Source: Planctomycetota bacterium
Lineage (GTDB): Bacteria > Planctomycetota > Planctomycetia > Pirellulales > Lacipirellulaceae
Direction of reading: 5' to 3'
NCBI GenBank assembly: GCA_029781135.1
Contig: JAKOXH010000009.1
Span: forward strand, 1 to 36,915
Length of the DNA: 36,915 nt
This document shows positions 1-8,103 of the stretch, piece after piece. How positions within the stretch are numbered: the first letter of the stretch is position 1; every line of letters starts with the position of its first letter. The notes under the pieces were generated by a model. The model did not search any database, had not been told where the DNA came from, and saw only the letters and a program-made list of their open reading frames with translations. A program made the position numbers and the translations under genes.

Positions 1-88
1 GCACGTACAGCGGATGCTCCGGATTCAACAGTTCGCTCAAGCGAGCACCAAACAATTCAATCTGCGGAGAACGTGACTTGGGTTGCAT
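1..88 (-). CDS. IS5-type transposase, N-terminus only (cut by window edge)
   Basis: Reading the minus strand from the ATG at 88-86 gives 29 codons open to the window edge. The peptide starts MQPKSRSPQIELF and continues with GARLSELLNPEHPLYV. This is the usual opening of IS5/IS1182-type DDE transposases in planctomycetes and other bacteria: a basic start, then 'xLFxxRLxxLLNxxHPLYxLA'. The catalytic domain lies outside the window, so only the family is proposed. The bases just upstream (89-200) carry no gene and probably hold the element's end; a 'gcagtttttcaggg' stretch near 181-194 resembles IS5-group terminal repeats, but the partner end cannot be seen. Confidence 0.6.
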   Translation of the reverse strand, partial: MQPKSRSPQIELFGARLSELLNPEHPLYV

Positions 89-213
89 TTTTCGCCAGCT
101 TTCGAGGACATAGGAACCAAAACCTGGCAAATTTTAGCGCCACAACAACCGCTACGCACCCCCTATTCGTAGACACAACGCAGTTTTTCAGGGACGACTA
201 ATTCTATTGGCAA

Positions 214-235
214 CCGGCCGAAACGGCCGGGCTAT
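214..235 (-). repeat. REP-like hairpin with ATAG head
   Basis: A 7-bp perfect stem (CCGGCCG / CGGCCGG, loop AAA) is preceded, on the minus strand, by ATAGC. The TAG of this head (234-232) is the stop codon of the Gfo/Idh/MocA gene. The same module recurs at 11742-11791. Confidence 0.75.
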
Positions 236-1281
236 GTATTGAGCGTTACGGGTTTGCCGGATTGGAGGCTGGCGGTTTGGGCGGCGCAGATGCGCATGGC
301 GTCTTGGGCGAGCACAGCGCCGAGCGTATCGGAGGGGCGGCCATCACGCACACAATTCGTTACTTCGCGGAGCTCGTTGACGAAGGCATCGGTTGGGTCA
401 CCGCCAGGAATGTCGGCGTGCTGGGCGTTGCCGCTGGAATCGAGCAGCGTGGGCGGGCAAAGATACCGCCCTTCCCCGCCGATGACGGCGAATTGGAACA
501 TCAGCGTTGCCTTTTCCAAATGGATTTCAAAGGCGTGATCGAATGGGCGGCCTTGTTGGTTGATCGTGCCGCTGGTGGCAGCGACCGCGAGGTCGCGATC
601 GGCAAAGCGGAATTGCGTGTGCCAGAATTCCGGCAGGTTGTTGCGCTGCCGGCCGGTCGTGGTGACTTCTTGCGGCAGGCCGAAAAGGAGGCGGATGAAA
701 TGGGCGTCGTGGATGTGGAGGTCGAGCATCGGGCCGCCAATGTGTTCAGGCAGCCAGTACTTGGTGAGCCACGTGGGATCGGAAATGACCCGGCGGAATT
801 CGCCGCCGAGCAGTTTGCCGTACTCGCCGCCGCGAATGACTTGCAGCGCCCAGTGGTACTCGGGGAAGAACGGCAGCACGTGGCCGACCATCAGCAGGCG
901 GTTCGCCTTCTTGGCGGCGGCGACCATCCGTTCGCAATCGGCCAGTTGCAGGGCCATTGGCTTTTCGCACAGCACATGCTTGCCGGCTTCGAGTGCGCGA
1001 ATGGCGATATCGGCATGAAAGGCGGTCGGCAGCGTGATATCGACGAGATCGACGTTGGAGTCACGCAGCAGGTCGTCGAGATTGGCGTAGGCGCCAATGC
1101 CGGTGAGATCGACCTGCTCGCCGGGAGGGCCAAAATTGCCCTTGATGTCACGCCAATCGCCGGCGAGGCGTTTGGGGATGGTTTCACTGATGGCCGTGAC
1201 GCGCACGTCGCTTAGCCGGTGGTAGGCCAGCCAGTGAATCCAGCCCATGAAGCCGATGCCAATGATACCAACGCGAGTCAT
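232..1281 (-). CDS. Gfo/Idh/MocA family oxidoreductase
   Basis: A 349-residue NAD(P)-dependent oxidoreductase, probably cytoplasmic because no signal peptide is visible. The N-terminal Rossmann fold starts GIIGIGFMGWIHW (GxGxxG), and the family EKP motif (CEKPMAL) sits near residue 106. The C-terminal half is the alpha/beta substrate domain with a GGPMLDLHIHDAHF segment holding the usual catalytic-region histidines. Members oxidise or epimerise sugars, inositols or sugar acids; the substrate cannot be read here. Its ATG overlaps the stop of the upstream permease gene by four bases (ATGA), so the two are probably co-translated and handle the same imported compound. Its TAG stop belongs to a REP-like hairpin. 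Confidence 0.9.
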   Translation of the reverse strand: MTRVGIIGIGFMGWIHWLAYHRLSDVRVTAISETIPKRLAGDWRDIKGNFGPPGEQVDLTGIGAYANLDDLLRDSNVDLVDITLPTAFHADIAIRALEAGKHVLCEKPMALQLADCERMVAAAKKANRLLMVGHVLPFFPEYHWALQVIRGGEYGKLLGGEFRRVISDPTWLTKYWLPEHIGGPMLDLHIHDAHFIRLLFGLPQEVTTTGRQRNNLPEFWHTQFRFADRDLAVAATSGTINQQGRPFDHAFEIHLEKATLMFQFAVIGGEGRYLCPPTLLDSSGNAQHADIPGGDPTDAFVNELREVTNCVRDGRPSDTLGAVLAQDAMRICAAQTASLQSGKPVTLNT

Positions 1282-2639
1282 CGCGGGGCCTCCTCCGGGG
1301 TGCGGGTCGAGCGTTCCAAATCAACTTCATGTTGCGGTCGGCCATCGCCGTGGTCATGAAACAAGAGTGCGAACAGGACCATGACCACGCCGGCCATGCC
1401 GGCCGGAATTAGCCAGATGTTGTGCCAGTTGTGGGCAATTGCCTCGCTGGGCGTGGCGTAATGACCCACAACGCGGCCGGAAACGATCGAACCAACAAAC
1501 AGGCCGAGCCCTAACGTGACGAACGCGATAAAGCCTTGTGCGGCGGCCCGCACATGGACCGGGGCTTTGTTGTCGACATAAATCTGGCCAGTAACGAAGA
1601 AGAAATCGTAGCAAATGCCGTGCAAGATGAGGCCAATGTAAAGCATCCAAATGCCGCCACCCGGATCACCAAACGCGAAGAGTACGTAACGGATTGCCCA
1701 TGCGGCCATGCCAACGAGGAGCATCCACTTGACGCCGAGCCGCGCGAAGAAGAGCGGCATGAGCAGCATGAAGATGATCTCGGACATCTGGCCGTACGTT
1801 TGAATCGCGGCCGCGTTAGGAACTTTTAGTTCGTTGAGGAACGGGTTCGTGAACGTGTAGTAGAACTGCAGCGGAATGCAAATGAGGAACGAGCCAATCA
1901 CGAAAACAAGGAACGACCATTGTTTCATGAGAGCGAGTGCGTCCAGGCCGAGAATATCGCCGACCGTTTGCTGGCCTTCACGCCGGCTGGGCGGTGTGTG
2001 GGGGAGCGCGAGGCAATAGATGCCCAAAACCAGTTCGGCCGCAGCAGCGATCAGCATCGGGATGACGGTGGGTTCGACCTTTGCTTCGGGCCCTAATTGG
2101 CTGCCGAATTGCAGCGTGAACGGCAACCCGAAGGGACGTTCAAATTTGAAACCCAACTGTTTGCCCGCGATAAAAAGCGAGCCCACGATGAGGCCCGCGA
2201 TGATCCAGCCGATCGTGCCGGCAACGCGAATTCCCGGAAATTCGCGGGCCGGATCGTCTAAGTGATGGAACGACAGCGAGTTGGTGAGCGCCAACGTCGG
2301 CATGTAGGCCAGGAAATAGGCGATCAGGCCAGCGTAAAACAGCGGCGGCGATTGAACGTTCGTCAACAGGTATAGCAAGATGCCCCCCGCGAGATGCAAA
2401 ACACACAGGATGCGTTCTGTGGAAAAGAAGCGGTCGGCGATCATCCCCACAAAGAACGGCGCAATGAGCGCCGCGATTGCCGCCGTTCCGTAGGCGTCAC
2501 CGACGAACGTATCGGAGAAGATGCGGGCTTTATCCGCACCCGTGGCCGTGGACAAATACGTGCCGAGCGTTACGAACCAGGCTCCCCACACAAAGTACTG
2601 CAGGAACATCATCACCAAGAGACGTGTGCGAATGGCCAT
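1278..2639 (-). CDS. NupG-like nucleoside/sugar MFS permease
   Basis: A 453-residue integral membrane protein of the nucleoside:H+ symporter family (PF03825-like). The opening RLLVMMFLQYFVWGAWFVTLG is typical of this family and of its many planctomycete members. About twelve hydrophobic segments are visible, with the usual large cytoplasmic loop in the middle (about residues 170-240). Characterised relatives (E. coli NupG, XapB) import nucleosides by proton symport. In planctomycetes such genes are often beside Gfo/Idh/MocA dehydrogenases, so a sugar or sugar-like substrate is also plausible. The gene is joined by ATGA overlap to the downstream oxidoreductase. The Shine-Dalgarno is weak (GGAAA about 9 bases upstream). 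Confidence 0.88.
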   Translation of the reverse strand: MAIRTRLLVMMFLQYFVWGAWFVTLGTYLSTATGADKARIFSDTFVGDAYGTAAIAALIAPFFVGMIADRFFSTERILCVLHLAGGILLYLLTNVQSPPLFYAGLIAYFLAYMPTLALTNSLSFHHLDDPAREFPGIRVAGTIGWIIAGLIVGSLFIAGKQLGFKFERPFGLPFTLQFGSQLGPEAKVEPTVIPMLIAAAAELVLGIYCLALPHTPPSRREGQQTVGDILGLDALALMKQWSFLVFVIGSFLICIPLQFYYTFTNPFLNELKVPNAAAIQTYGQMSEIIFMLLMPLFFARLGVKWMLLVGMAAWAIRYVLFAFGDPGGGIWMLYIGLILHGICYDFFFVTGQIYVDNKAPVHVRAAAQGFIAFVTLGLGLFVGSIVSGRVVGHYATPSEAIAHNWHNIWLIPAGMAGVVMVLFALLFHDHGDGRPQHEVDLERSTRTPEEAPR

Positions 2640-2691
2640 GAGTGGTTTCCGTTATTTTGACGATTCGAAGAATGGTGTCGGGCTTGGCTGT

Positions 2692-2790
2692 TCGAGAGAG
2701 GGAGACGGGAAATAGGGAGAGGGGGAGACTCGCTGGCGACGCTCGGCACTTAAGTCTTCCCCTCTCCCGTTCTCCCCCGCTCCCCCTCTT
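2692..2790. repeat. Facing purine-rich and pyrimidine-rich arrays (irregular 7/8-base period)
   Basis: About 2692-2731 is a purine run with GGGA recurring every 7 or 8 bases. About 2755-2790 is the matching pyrimidine run with TCCC recurring every 8-9 bases. They face each other across about 23 bases, upstream of the permease gene. The layout is like the regular heptamer arrays elsewhere in the window but the period is less exact. Confidence 0.55.
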
Positions 2791-2831
2791 GATTTACAAA
2801 CGGTTCGCGTCGAATTGGCGGAACCGCAAAT

Positions 2832-2852
2832 GGTGGGCAGTGCCCACCCTAC
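2832..2852 (-). repeat. REP-like hairpin with GTAG head
   Basis: GGTGGGC and GCCCACC pair around a 3-base loop. On the minus strand the hairpin is preceded by GTAG, the head typical of bacterial REP elements. The TAG of that head (2851-2849) is the stop codon of the sugar isomerase gene. A near-identical copy is at 4914-4935. Confidence 0.75.
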
Positions 2853-3694
2853 TTGTATTTCTGTTTCAGTCGTTGCAGCAAATCGATCGCGCGGCCGATT
2901 TCGGCCTTCTGGCGTTCGGGCTCTTGGGGGATTTCGCGTTCGATCGTGAGCGGGCCAGTATAGCCGATTTTGTTGAGCGTCTTCACGAACGAGTCGAAGT
3001 TCACGTCGCCATCGCCGAGCGGCACTTCGCAGCCCCAGGTTTCGCCCGGCTTATCGGACCAAGTCGCGTCCTTGCAATGGATGCTGTGAACGCGCGCGCC
3101 AAGCTTTTCGAGCGCGGGGATTGGTTCGCCGGCGCCGTAGAGAATCATGTTAGCCGGGTCGAAGTTGACGAACAGGTTGTCGCGTTCGACATCGTCCAGG
3201 AATTGAACTAGAACGTCGACCGGTTCTTGGCCCGTTTCGAGGTGCATCGCCTGACCGTTGCCGCGGCAGTGATCGCAAACGGCGCGCGTGATATCGAGCA
3301 GGTCGCGATAGTCGGGATCGGTCTTCTCGTGCGGCACGAAGCCGAGGTGCATGCCGACGACATCGACGCCCAACTGGCGGGCAAAGTCGGCGATTTCCTT
3401 GAGTTCGACCGTGCGGGCAGCGCGGGTTGCACGCGGCATGAGGCCGACCGTTCGTTGGACCGTGGGAATGTCGGCATAGCTTTCGCCTTCGAACCCGGCA
3501 AACACGCATGTGATCTTAATGCCAAGATCGGCGAGGCGCTGGTTAAACTCCGCGGCACGTTGCGGAGTGCGTGAAGGGGCGTGTGGTGTGTGCAGATGCA
3601 CCGTGTGAACGCCCAATTCGCGGGCCACTTCCAACCGCACGCCCAGCCCCGCATCGATACTGGCGAACACGCCAATCGGCCATTTGGTATCCAT
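2849..3694 (-). CDS. Sugar phosphate isomerase/epimerase (TIM barrel)
   Basis: A 281-residue protein of the xylose-isomerase-like TIM-barrel family (AP_endonuc_2 fold). It has repeating beta-strand motifs with acidic and histidine metal ligands: HLHTPH, GMHLGFVPH, AMHLETGQE, NFDPANMILYG, SIHCKDATW and a final LTIEREI. This pattern is that of hydroxypyruvate isomerase/tagatose 3-epimerase-like enzymes that move carbonyl groups in sugars using a divalent metal. An upstream ATG at 3757 exists, but the start at 3694 (MDTKWPIGVFAS) is preferred because it has GGGAG about 11 bases before it and matches the family N-terminus. It lies upstream of the permease/oxidoreductase pair and in the same direction. 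Its stop codon lies in a REP-like element. Confidence 0.85.
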   Translation of the reverse strand: MDTKWPIGVFASIDAGLGVRLEVARELGVHTVHLHTPHAPSRTPQRAAEFNQRLADLGIKITCVFAGFEGESYADIPTVQRTVGLMPRATRAARTVELKEIADFARQLGVDVVGMHLGFVPHEKTDPDYRDLLDITRAVCDHCRGNGQAMHLETGQEPVDVLVQFLDDVERDNLFVNFDPANMILYGAGEPIPALEKLGARVHSIHCKDATWSDKPGETWGCEVPLGDGDVNFDSFVKTLNKIGYTGPLTIEREIPQEPERQKAEIGRAIDLLQRLKQKYK

Positions 3695-3827
3695 CAAGAG
3701 CTGCTCCCGTGTTTCGCGCAAGGCCTGAAAACACGTAGCATAGGCGAGCGAAAGCATATTCGCAACTCGCCCAGTCGGGGAGCACGTAACTAACAGAGCG
3801 ATAAAGCACCCAATGACCTATTTGGCG

Positions 3828-4709
3828 CTACTTCAACTCATTAAGGAGTTTTTTGAGCCGCTCCCACGCCTGGTCGTGGGCTTTTCGATTCGGATCCTTG
3901 GCATCATTGGTTGCTTCGCCGAGGCGCATGAAGGCGTGGCCGGCACCTTCGTAAGCGATGGGCTCGTACATCTTGCCCAATTGCTTCATTCGTTTTTCGA
4001 CCGCAGGTACTTCACCGGTGATGCGAAAGTCCTTGCCGCCGTAGAAACCATAAACGGGTGCCTTGATATTCTCGTAGTTCTTCTCGTCTTTCGGCGCCGG
4101 ACCATAGAACACAAACGCCGCGGCGATAAGCGGATTATGGGTGGCGTAGTTGAACGTCTGACCGCCGCCCCAGCAGAAACCGCCGACCGCAACGACCTTG
4201 TTGCTGGCCGGCAGTTCTTTGGCGTAATTGAAGACCGCGTCGAGATCGGCCGTCGCTTGCGATTGCGGCAGTTTGTAGATGCCCTCGATGGCTTTGTCCT
4301 CGGAGCCGAATTCAGGAGTGTTGCCGCCGCCGGGGGCCGTGCCGCTGAGCAGATCGGGCGCGACGGCCAAGAAGCCGGCCTCGGCCAACTGATCGGCCAC
4401 GCCGCGAACCCAATCGGTGAGTCCGCGGTTTTCGTGGATGACCACGATTGTCGTCGCCGGCTTCTCGACTTGTGGAAACGCTACGAATGTGTGCACTTTG
4501 CGGCCGCCGGCTGAATCAATATCGGCCCATTCGTGGTGACGCGGCGAAGTTTGCAAGCGTTCGAGCGGGCCTGGAGTTTTGATGAGTAGCGGCGACGAAA
4601 CTCGGACCGGTTTGCCGGCATCCGGATCCATTTCGCGGGCCTTTTGTGCGTAAGTCGAGGTCGCAATTAACCAGTAAACAAGGGTAAGCGCGATTCGTGA
4701 TGGGCGCAT
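3828..4709 (-). CDS. Exported dienelactone hydrolase family protein
   Basis: A 293-residue alpha/beta hydrolase. A signal peptide is visible: MRPSRIALTLVYWLIATSTYA, with cleavage likely after YA near residue 21. The nucleophile elbow is GGFCWGGG with Cys179, the dienelactone-hydrolase type rather than Ser. Asp227 (GGKDFRI) and His258 (GAGHAFM) complete the triad in the expected order and spacing. Family members cleave lactones or esters. Export to the periplasm fits the other exported carbohydrate enzymes nearby (aldose epimerase, SMP-30 lactonase). The start is well supported by GGAGG six bases before the ATG. No 3-prime partner overlaps it; a 130-base gap separates it from the isomerase. 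Confidence 0.88.
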   Translation of the reverse strand: MRPSRIALTLVYWLIATSTYAQKAREMDPDAGKPVRVSSPLLIKTPGPLERLQTSPRHHEWADIDSAGGRKVHTFVAFPQVEKPATTIVVIHENRGLTDWVRGVADQLAEAGFLAVAPDLLSGTAPGGGNTPEFGSEDKAIEGIYKLPQSQATADLDAVFNYAKELPASNKVVAVGGFCWGGGQTFNYATHNPLIAAAFVFYGPAPKDEKNYENIKAPVYGFYGGKDFRITGEVPAVEKRMKQLGKMYEPIAYEGAGHAFMRLGEATNDAKDPNRKAHDQAWERLKKLLNELK

Positions 4710-4817
4710 GGCATACCTCCGGTTTGTACAAGTCGTTCAGCTAAACCGCAAGCGACGCGGAAGGACACACTCACTTGCACATAGTATTCTGTTGGTGAAT
4801 GCGCCGTAAGAGACTCT

Positions 4818-4888
4818 GTGGGAGGCGTCTCCGACGCCGATGACGATATCCAATGTAACACGACATCGGCCTCAGAGAGGCCTCCCAC
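4818..4888. repeat. Head-outward REP-like pair (BIME-like), GTGG heads
   Basis: The left hairpin has stem GGCGTC/GACGCC (4824-4838), preceded by GTGG. The right hairpin has stem GGCCTC/GAGGCC (4868-4882) and, on the minus strand, is also preceded by GTGG. The stems differ from each other but each pairs with itself. It lies between the dienelactone hydrolase and the Tat-exported oxidoreductase; no gene is visible in 4710-4931. Confidence 0.75.
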
Positions 4889-4913
4889 AGACGATTCGCT
4901 GCGCATGTCAAAT

Positions 4914-4935
4914 GGTGGGCGACGCCCCACCCTAC
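4914..4935 (-). repeat. REP-like hairpin with GTAG head
   Basis: GGTGGGC pairs with GCCCCACC, with a GTAG head on the minus strand. The TAG (4934-4932) is the stop of the neighbouring Gfo/Idh/MocA gene. It is the same family as 2832-2852. Confidence 0.75.
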
Positions 4936-6308
4936 GTCGTTTTGTCCCAGGCGTATTTCGCACGGCGAGGACGAGTCCTCAGCATGTTGGCTTGTTCGTC
5001 ACCCTCGAATTCTTGCTTGTCGGGATTCCACTTTAGCTCGCGGCCCAACATCATCGTAAGGTTGCACAAGTGGCAGCAGGTCATCGTGCGATGGTGGGTC
5101 TCAACGTCGGAGATCGGCTTCTCGCGACTGGCCACGCAATCGAAGAAGTTCTGCATGTGATTGGTCGGCTTCTTACCGCGGTAGAGCTTGATGACTTCTT
5201 CGTCGAGCTTCTCTTGTTCTTCCTTGGTCATATCCTCGACGGGCTTGCCGGTGAGCCGTTCGCGATTGACGAAGATGCGCCCGTTCTCGCCTTCGAACAG
5301 AATGCCGTTGCCGAAGTTGGCTTTGCCATCTTCCGACTTGTAATCGTCGTTGACGTTGATGATCGAGCCATCGGCATATTCCAAGTTGATGTGGAATTCG
5401 GTCAGCGTATTGAAGGCGGGAGGCAGTTTTGCCTGGCCCGCAAGGTAGGCATTCCAATCGAACTTCTCGGGCACGATCGGCGGAAACTTGCCCGTGCCGC
5501 TGACCTTCACGGGACCGGTGTGGTCGTGGCTGAGGGCCCATTGGGCGATATCGATGTGGTGCGCGCCCCAGTCGGTCATCTTGCCGCCGGAATAGTCGTA
5601 GAACCAGCGGAACTCTTTGCGGCGTTCGACGAAATAATCAGCCACGTTGGCCGGGCCTTGCCAAAAATCCCAATTGAGGCCCGCCGGCACGTCGGTCGCC
5701 TTGAACGGACCGCCCACCGGAGCACCACCAATTGCGACATGAGCGTTGACCTTCTTACCGAGGCGACCACTTTTCACGATGGCAATCGCTTTCAGGAAAC
5801 GGTTTTCATTTTCGCTGCGCTGCTGAGTGCCGACTTGGAAGACTTTGCCGGTCTCCTTCACGACCCTGCAAATTTTGATGCCTTCGTCGATCGTGAGCGT
5901 CAGTGGCTTTTCGCAGTAGACATCGCAGCCGGCGTGCATCGCGGCGATGGCGATGGGCACGTGCCAATGGTCGGGCGTGCCAATGGTGACGATTTCCGGC
6001 TTTTCGCGTTCGAGCATCTTGCGATAGTCACCGTACATGGCCAGCCTGTTGTCGAATTTCGCGTTGAACTCGGCGGCGTGGACGACATCAACATCGCACA
6101 CGGCGATCATGCGGCCGAGTTGCGAGGCACGCATGGCGATGGCACCACCTTGATTGAATGCCCCGCGGCTGCCGCCGACACCAATGGCGGCGACTGTTCG
6201 CTTGTCGTCGCTCTTGGTGGCCGCGGCTTTGGCCAAACCAAAGGGAACAGAAGCCAATGCGCCGGCGGCGGCCGAACGCTTGAAGAATTCGCGGCGGGAG
6301 GATTGCAT
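4932..6308 (-). CDS. Tat-exported Gfo/Idh/MocA family oxidoreductase
   Basis: A 458-residue oxidoreductase whose chosen start gives a twin-arginine leader: MQSSRREFFKRSAAAGALAS. The longer reading frame upstream (to 6416) only translates a heptamer repeat and is rejected. The mature part has a Rossmann fold (VAAIGVGGSRGAFNQG), the EKP motif (DVYCEKPLTL) and a long C-terminal domain with WDFWQGPAN and GAHHIDIAQWAL, features of the planctomycete Gfo/Idh/MocA subgroup with a bacterial-type oxidoreductase C-domain. Tat export implies the cofactor is bound before export and that the protein acts in the periplasm. The substrate is unknown. The aldose epimerase gene lies upstream in the same direction, but the two are separated by a 250-base repeat cluster. 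Confidence 0.9.
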   Translation of the reverse strand: MQSSRREFFKRSAAAGALASVPFGLAKAAATKSDDKRTVAAIGVGGSRGAFNQGGAIAMRASQLGRMIAVCDVDVVHAAEFNAKFDNRLAMYGDYRKMLEREKPEIVTIGTPDHWHVPIAIAAMHAGCDVYCEKPLTLTIDEGIKICRVVKETGKVFQVGTQQRSENENRFLKAIAIVKSGRLGKKVNAHVAIGGAPVGGPFKATDVPAGLNWDFWQGPANVADYFVERRKEFRWFYDYSGGKMTDWGAHHIDIAQWALSHDHTGPVKVSGTGKFPPIVPEKFDWNAYLAGQAKLPPAFNTLTEFHINLEYADGSIINVNDDYKSEDGKANFGNGILFEGENGRIFVNRERLTGKPVEDMTKEEQEKLDEEVIKLYRGKKPTNHMQNFFDCVASREKPISDVETHHRTMTCCHLCNLTMMLGRELKWNPDKQEFEGDEQANMLRTRPRRAKYAWDKTT

Positions 6309-6320
6309 GGGGAATCTCTT

Positions 6321-6376
<56 letters not shown>

Positions 6377-6394
6377 AACCGGAGCTTTCTCGTT

Positions 6395-6514
6395 CCCACG
6401 CTCTGCGTGGGATCACAATTTCCCGCCGCTCTGCGGCGGGTCTCTACGAGTTGCGTCACGCACGCGAACGAACGACGCAGAGCGTCGATGTCGTGCGTTC
6501 TCACGCAGAGCGTG
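6395..6514. repeat. Cluster of four CGCTCTGCG-type hairpins
   Basis: Four palindromes share a CTCTG/CAGAG centre: CCCACG-type stem at 6395-6411, CCCGCCG-type stem at 6422-6440, CGACG-type stem at 6473-6487 and CACG-type stem at 6502-6514. The outer two carry 'cgttcc' and its near-complement, so the cluster is itself an inverted repeat. Flanked by the heptamer arrays. No gene is seen in 6309-6562. Confidence 0.8.
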
Positions 6515-6528
6515 GAAACGAGGAACGG

Positions 6529-6556
6529 CTCTCGACTCTTAGCTCTTGACTCTTGT
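6529..6556 (+). repeat. Heptamer array: CTCTCGA, CTCTTAG, CTCTTGA, CTCTTGT
   Basis: Four pyrimidine-rich seven-base units, facing the purine-rich array at 6321-6376. It ends seven bases from the stop codon of the aldose epimerase gene. Confidence 0.85.
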
Positions 6557-6562
6557 CTCCAA

Positions 6563-7735
6563 TCATTCAGTCGTGATTTGGTAAACGCAAGTATGTTTGT
6601 ACGTTCGGCCTGGTTGCAGGAGCATTGATGGGAACTTCGGTTCATTGACGGAATTGGGATAGTGCTGCGTTTCCAGGCACAAGCCGCTGCGATAGGCGTA
6701 GGTCTTGCCACCTTTGGCCTTGGCACCCGTGAGGAAATTACCGCCGTAGAACTGGAGGCCCGGCTCGGTGGTGAACACGCTCAAAACGCGGCCGCTTTTT
6801 GGCTCATGTAATTTCACCGCCAGGGCCAGCTTGCCGGCTTGATTGTTCAGCACGAAGTTGTGATCGTAACCTTTGCCGGGTTGGTCGTTGAGTTGGTCGA
6901 CGCGCTCACCGATCTTGTGGAACTCGCGGAAATCGAACGGCGTGCCTTCTACTGGGGCAATTTCGCCGGTCGGAATCAGCGTAGCATCGATCGGCGTGTA
7001 GTGATCGGCGGCGATCATCAGCTCATGATCATTGATGGTCGGCGAACCGGCACCCGACAGATTAAAGTACGTGTGATTCGTGAGATTGACCGGCGTGGCT
7101 TGGTCGGTCGTGGCTTCGTAATCAATGCGAAGCGCGTTCTTGTTCGTTAATAGGTAGGTGACTTTACAGTCCAGTTTCCCAGGGAAGCCTTCTTCGCCGT
7201 CGGGGCTCGTGTATGTGAACGCAACGCCTTCGCCATCTTGGTTCTTAATCGGCTTGCCATTCCACACGACCTTATCTAGGCTGCGCTTAACGCCGCCGTG
7301 AAGTGTGTTGGGGCCATCGTTCTTGGCGAGCGTATACTCCTCGCCATCGATCTTGAACTTGCCGCCAGCGATGCGATTGGCAACGCGGCCGACCGTGGCG
7401 CCGAAGTAGCCGTTGTCTTTCGATTCGTAGCCGGCAACGTCATCGAAGCCGAAAATGACGTCGTCCATCTTGCCGTGCTTATCGGGCACACGCCATTCGG
7501 CAAGCGTCGCGCCGCGCGAAATCAACTTGACGACGACGCCCTTACTATTCGTGATCGTGAAGGCCTTTACCGCCTTGCCGTCTGCCGTCTTGCCGAAATC
7601 GGTCACTTCTACTTCTGCCCTCAAAGCAACAGGCAAGACCAATGCGGATGCAACGACAAAGCTCGTGAAACAAAGTAGCCGCACCAATGTCCCGCGACCA
7701 CCACAATATGTACCGACGAAAGTGCCACGCTGCAT
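6563..7735 (-). CDS. Exported aldose 1-epimerase
   Basis: A 390-residue mutarotase of the GalM family, converting alpha and beta anomers of aldoses. Catalytic residues are visible: His146 (NTLHGG), His221 (NHTYFNL), Asp291 (YDHNFVL) and the catalytic base Glu355 (CLETQHYPNS). The start at 7735 is preferred to the longer frame from 7840 because GGAG lies about 10 bases upstream. It also gives a signal peptide with hydrophobic core LLCFTSFVVASALVLPVALRA. The protein is therefore probably periplasmic, where it would prepare sugars for the neighbouring oxidoreductase and lactonase. A short divergent gap separates it from the SMP-30 gene. Confidence 0.92.
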   Translation of the reverse strand: MQRGTFVGTYCGGRGTLVRLLCFTSFVVASALVLPVALRAEVEVTDFGKTADGKAVKAFTITNSKGVVVKLISRGATLAEWRVPDKHGKMDDVIFGFDDVAGYESKDNGYFGATVGRVANRIAGGKFKIDGEEYTLAKNDGPNTLHGGVKRSLDKVVWNGKPIKNQDGEGVAFTYTSPDGEEGFPGKLDCKVTYLLTNKNALRIDYEATTDQATPVNLTNHTYFNLSGAGSPTINDHELMIAADHYTPIDATLIPTGEIAPVEGTPFDFREFHKIGERVDQLNDQPGKGYDHNFVLNNQAGKLALAVKLHEPKSGRVLSVFTTEPGLQFYGGNFLTGAKAKGGKTYAYRSGLCLETQHYPNSVNEPKFPSMLLQPGRTYKHTCVYQITTE

Positions 7736-8103
7736 GATGCTGCTCCGAGGCTTCTCCAACCAAACGGCCGGCGCAAACGTCGCCGGAAACCGATCTCCGC
7801 TGCACCGCCGATTGTACCTACCTGGATGGCGGTTCGCCACTATCGCCCCGCCTTCGAGCGGAGGCGATCAGTTGTTGAAACTGGAAAAATCTGAGGGAGG
7901 GGGCTTTGACCCCAACGTGGCATCCTACAGCTCACATTGCCGAAGTTCGCGCGAAATCGGCATTGAAGTCGCCACCACCCTCTTTCGCTCGATTGAAGAA
8001 GTGCTTGGCCCCACGAACGGTATGGTTTCAATCGAGCCGTACCCCACGGTATTATAGGGACCATGAACGGTTCCATTCTGTGTGCCAGACGGGAGCTACA
8101 AGC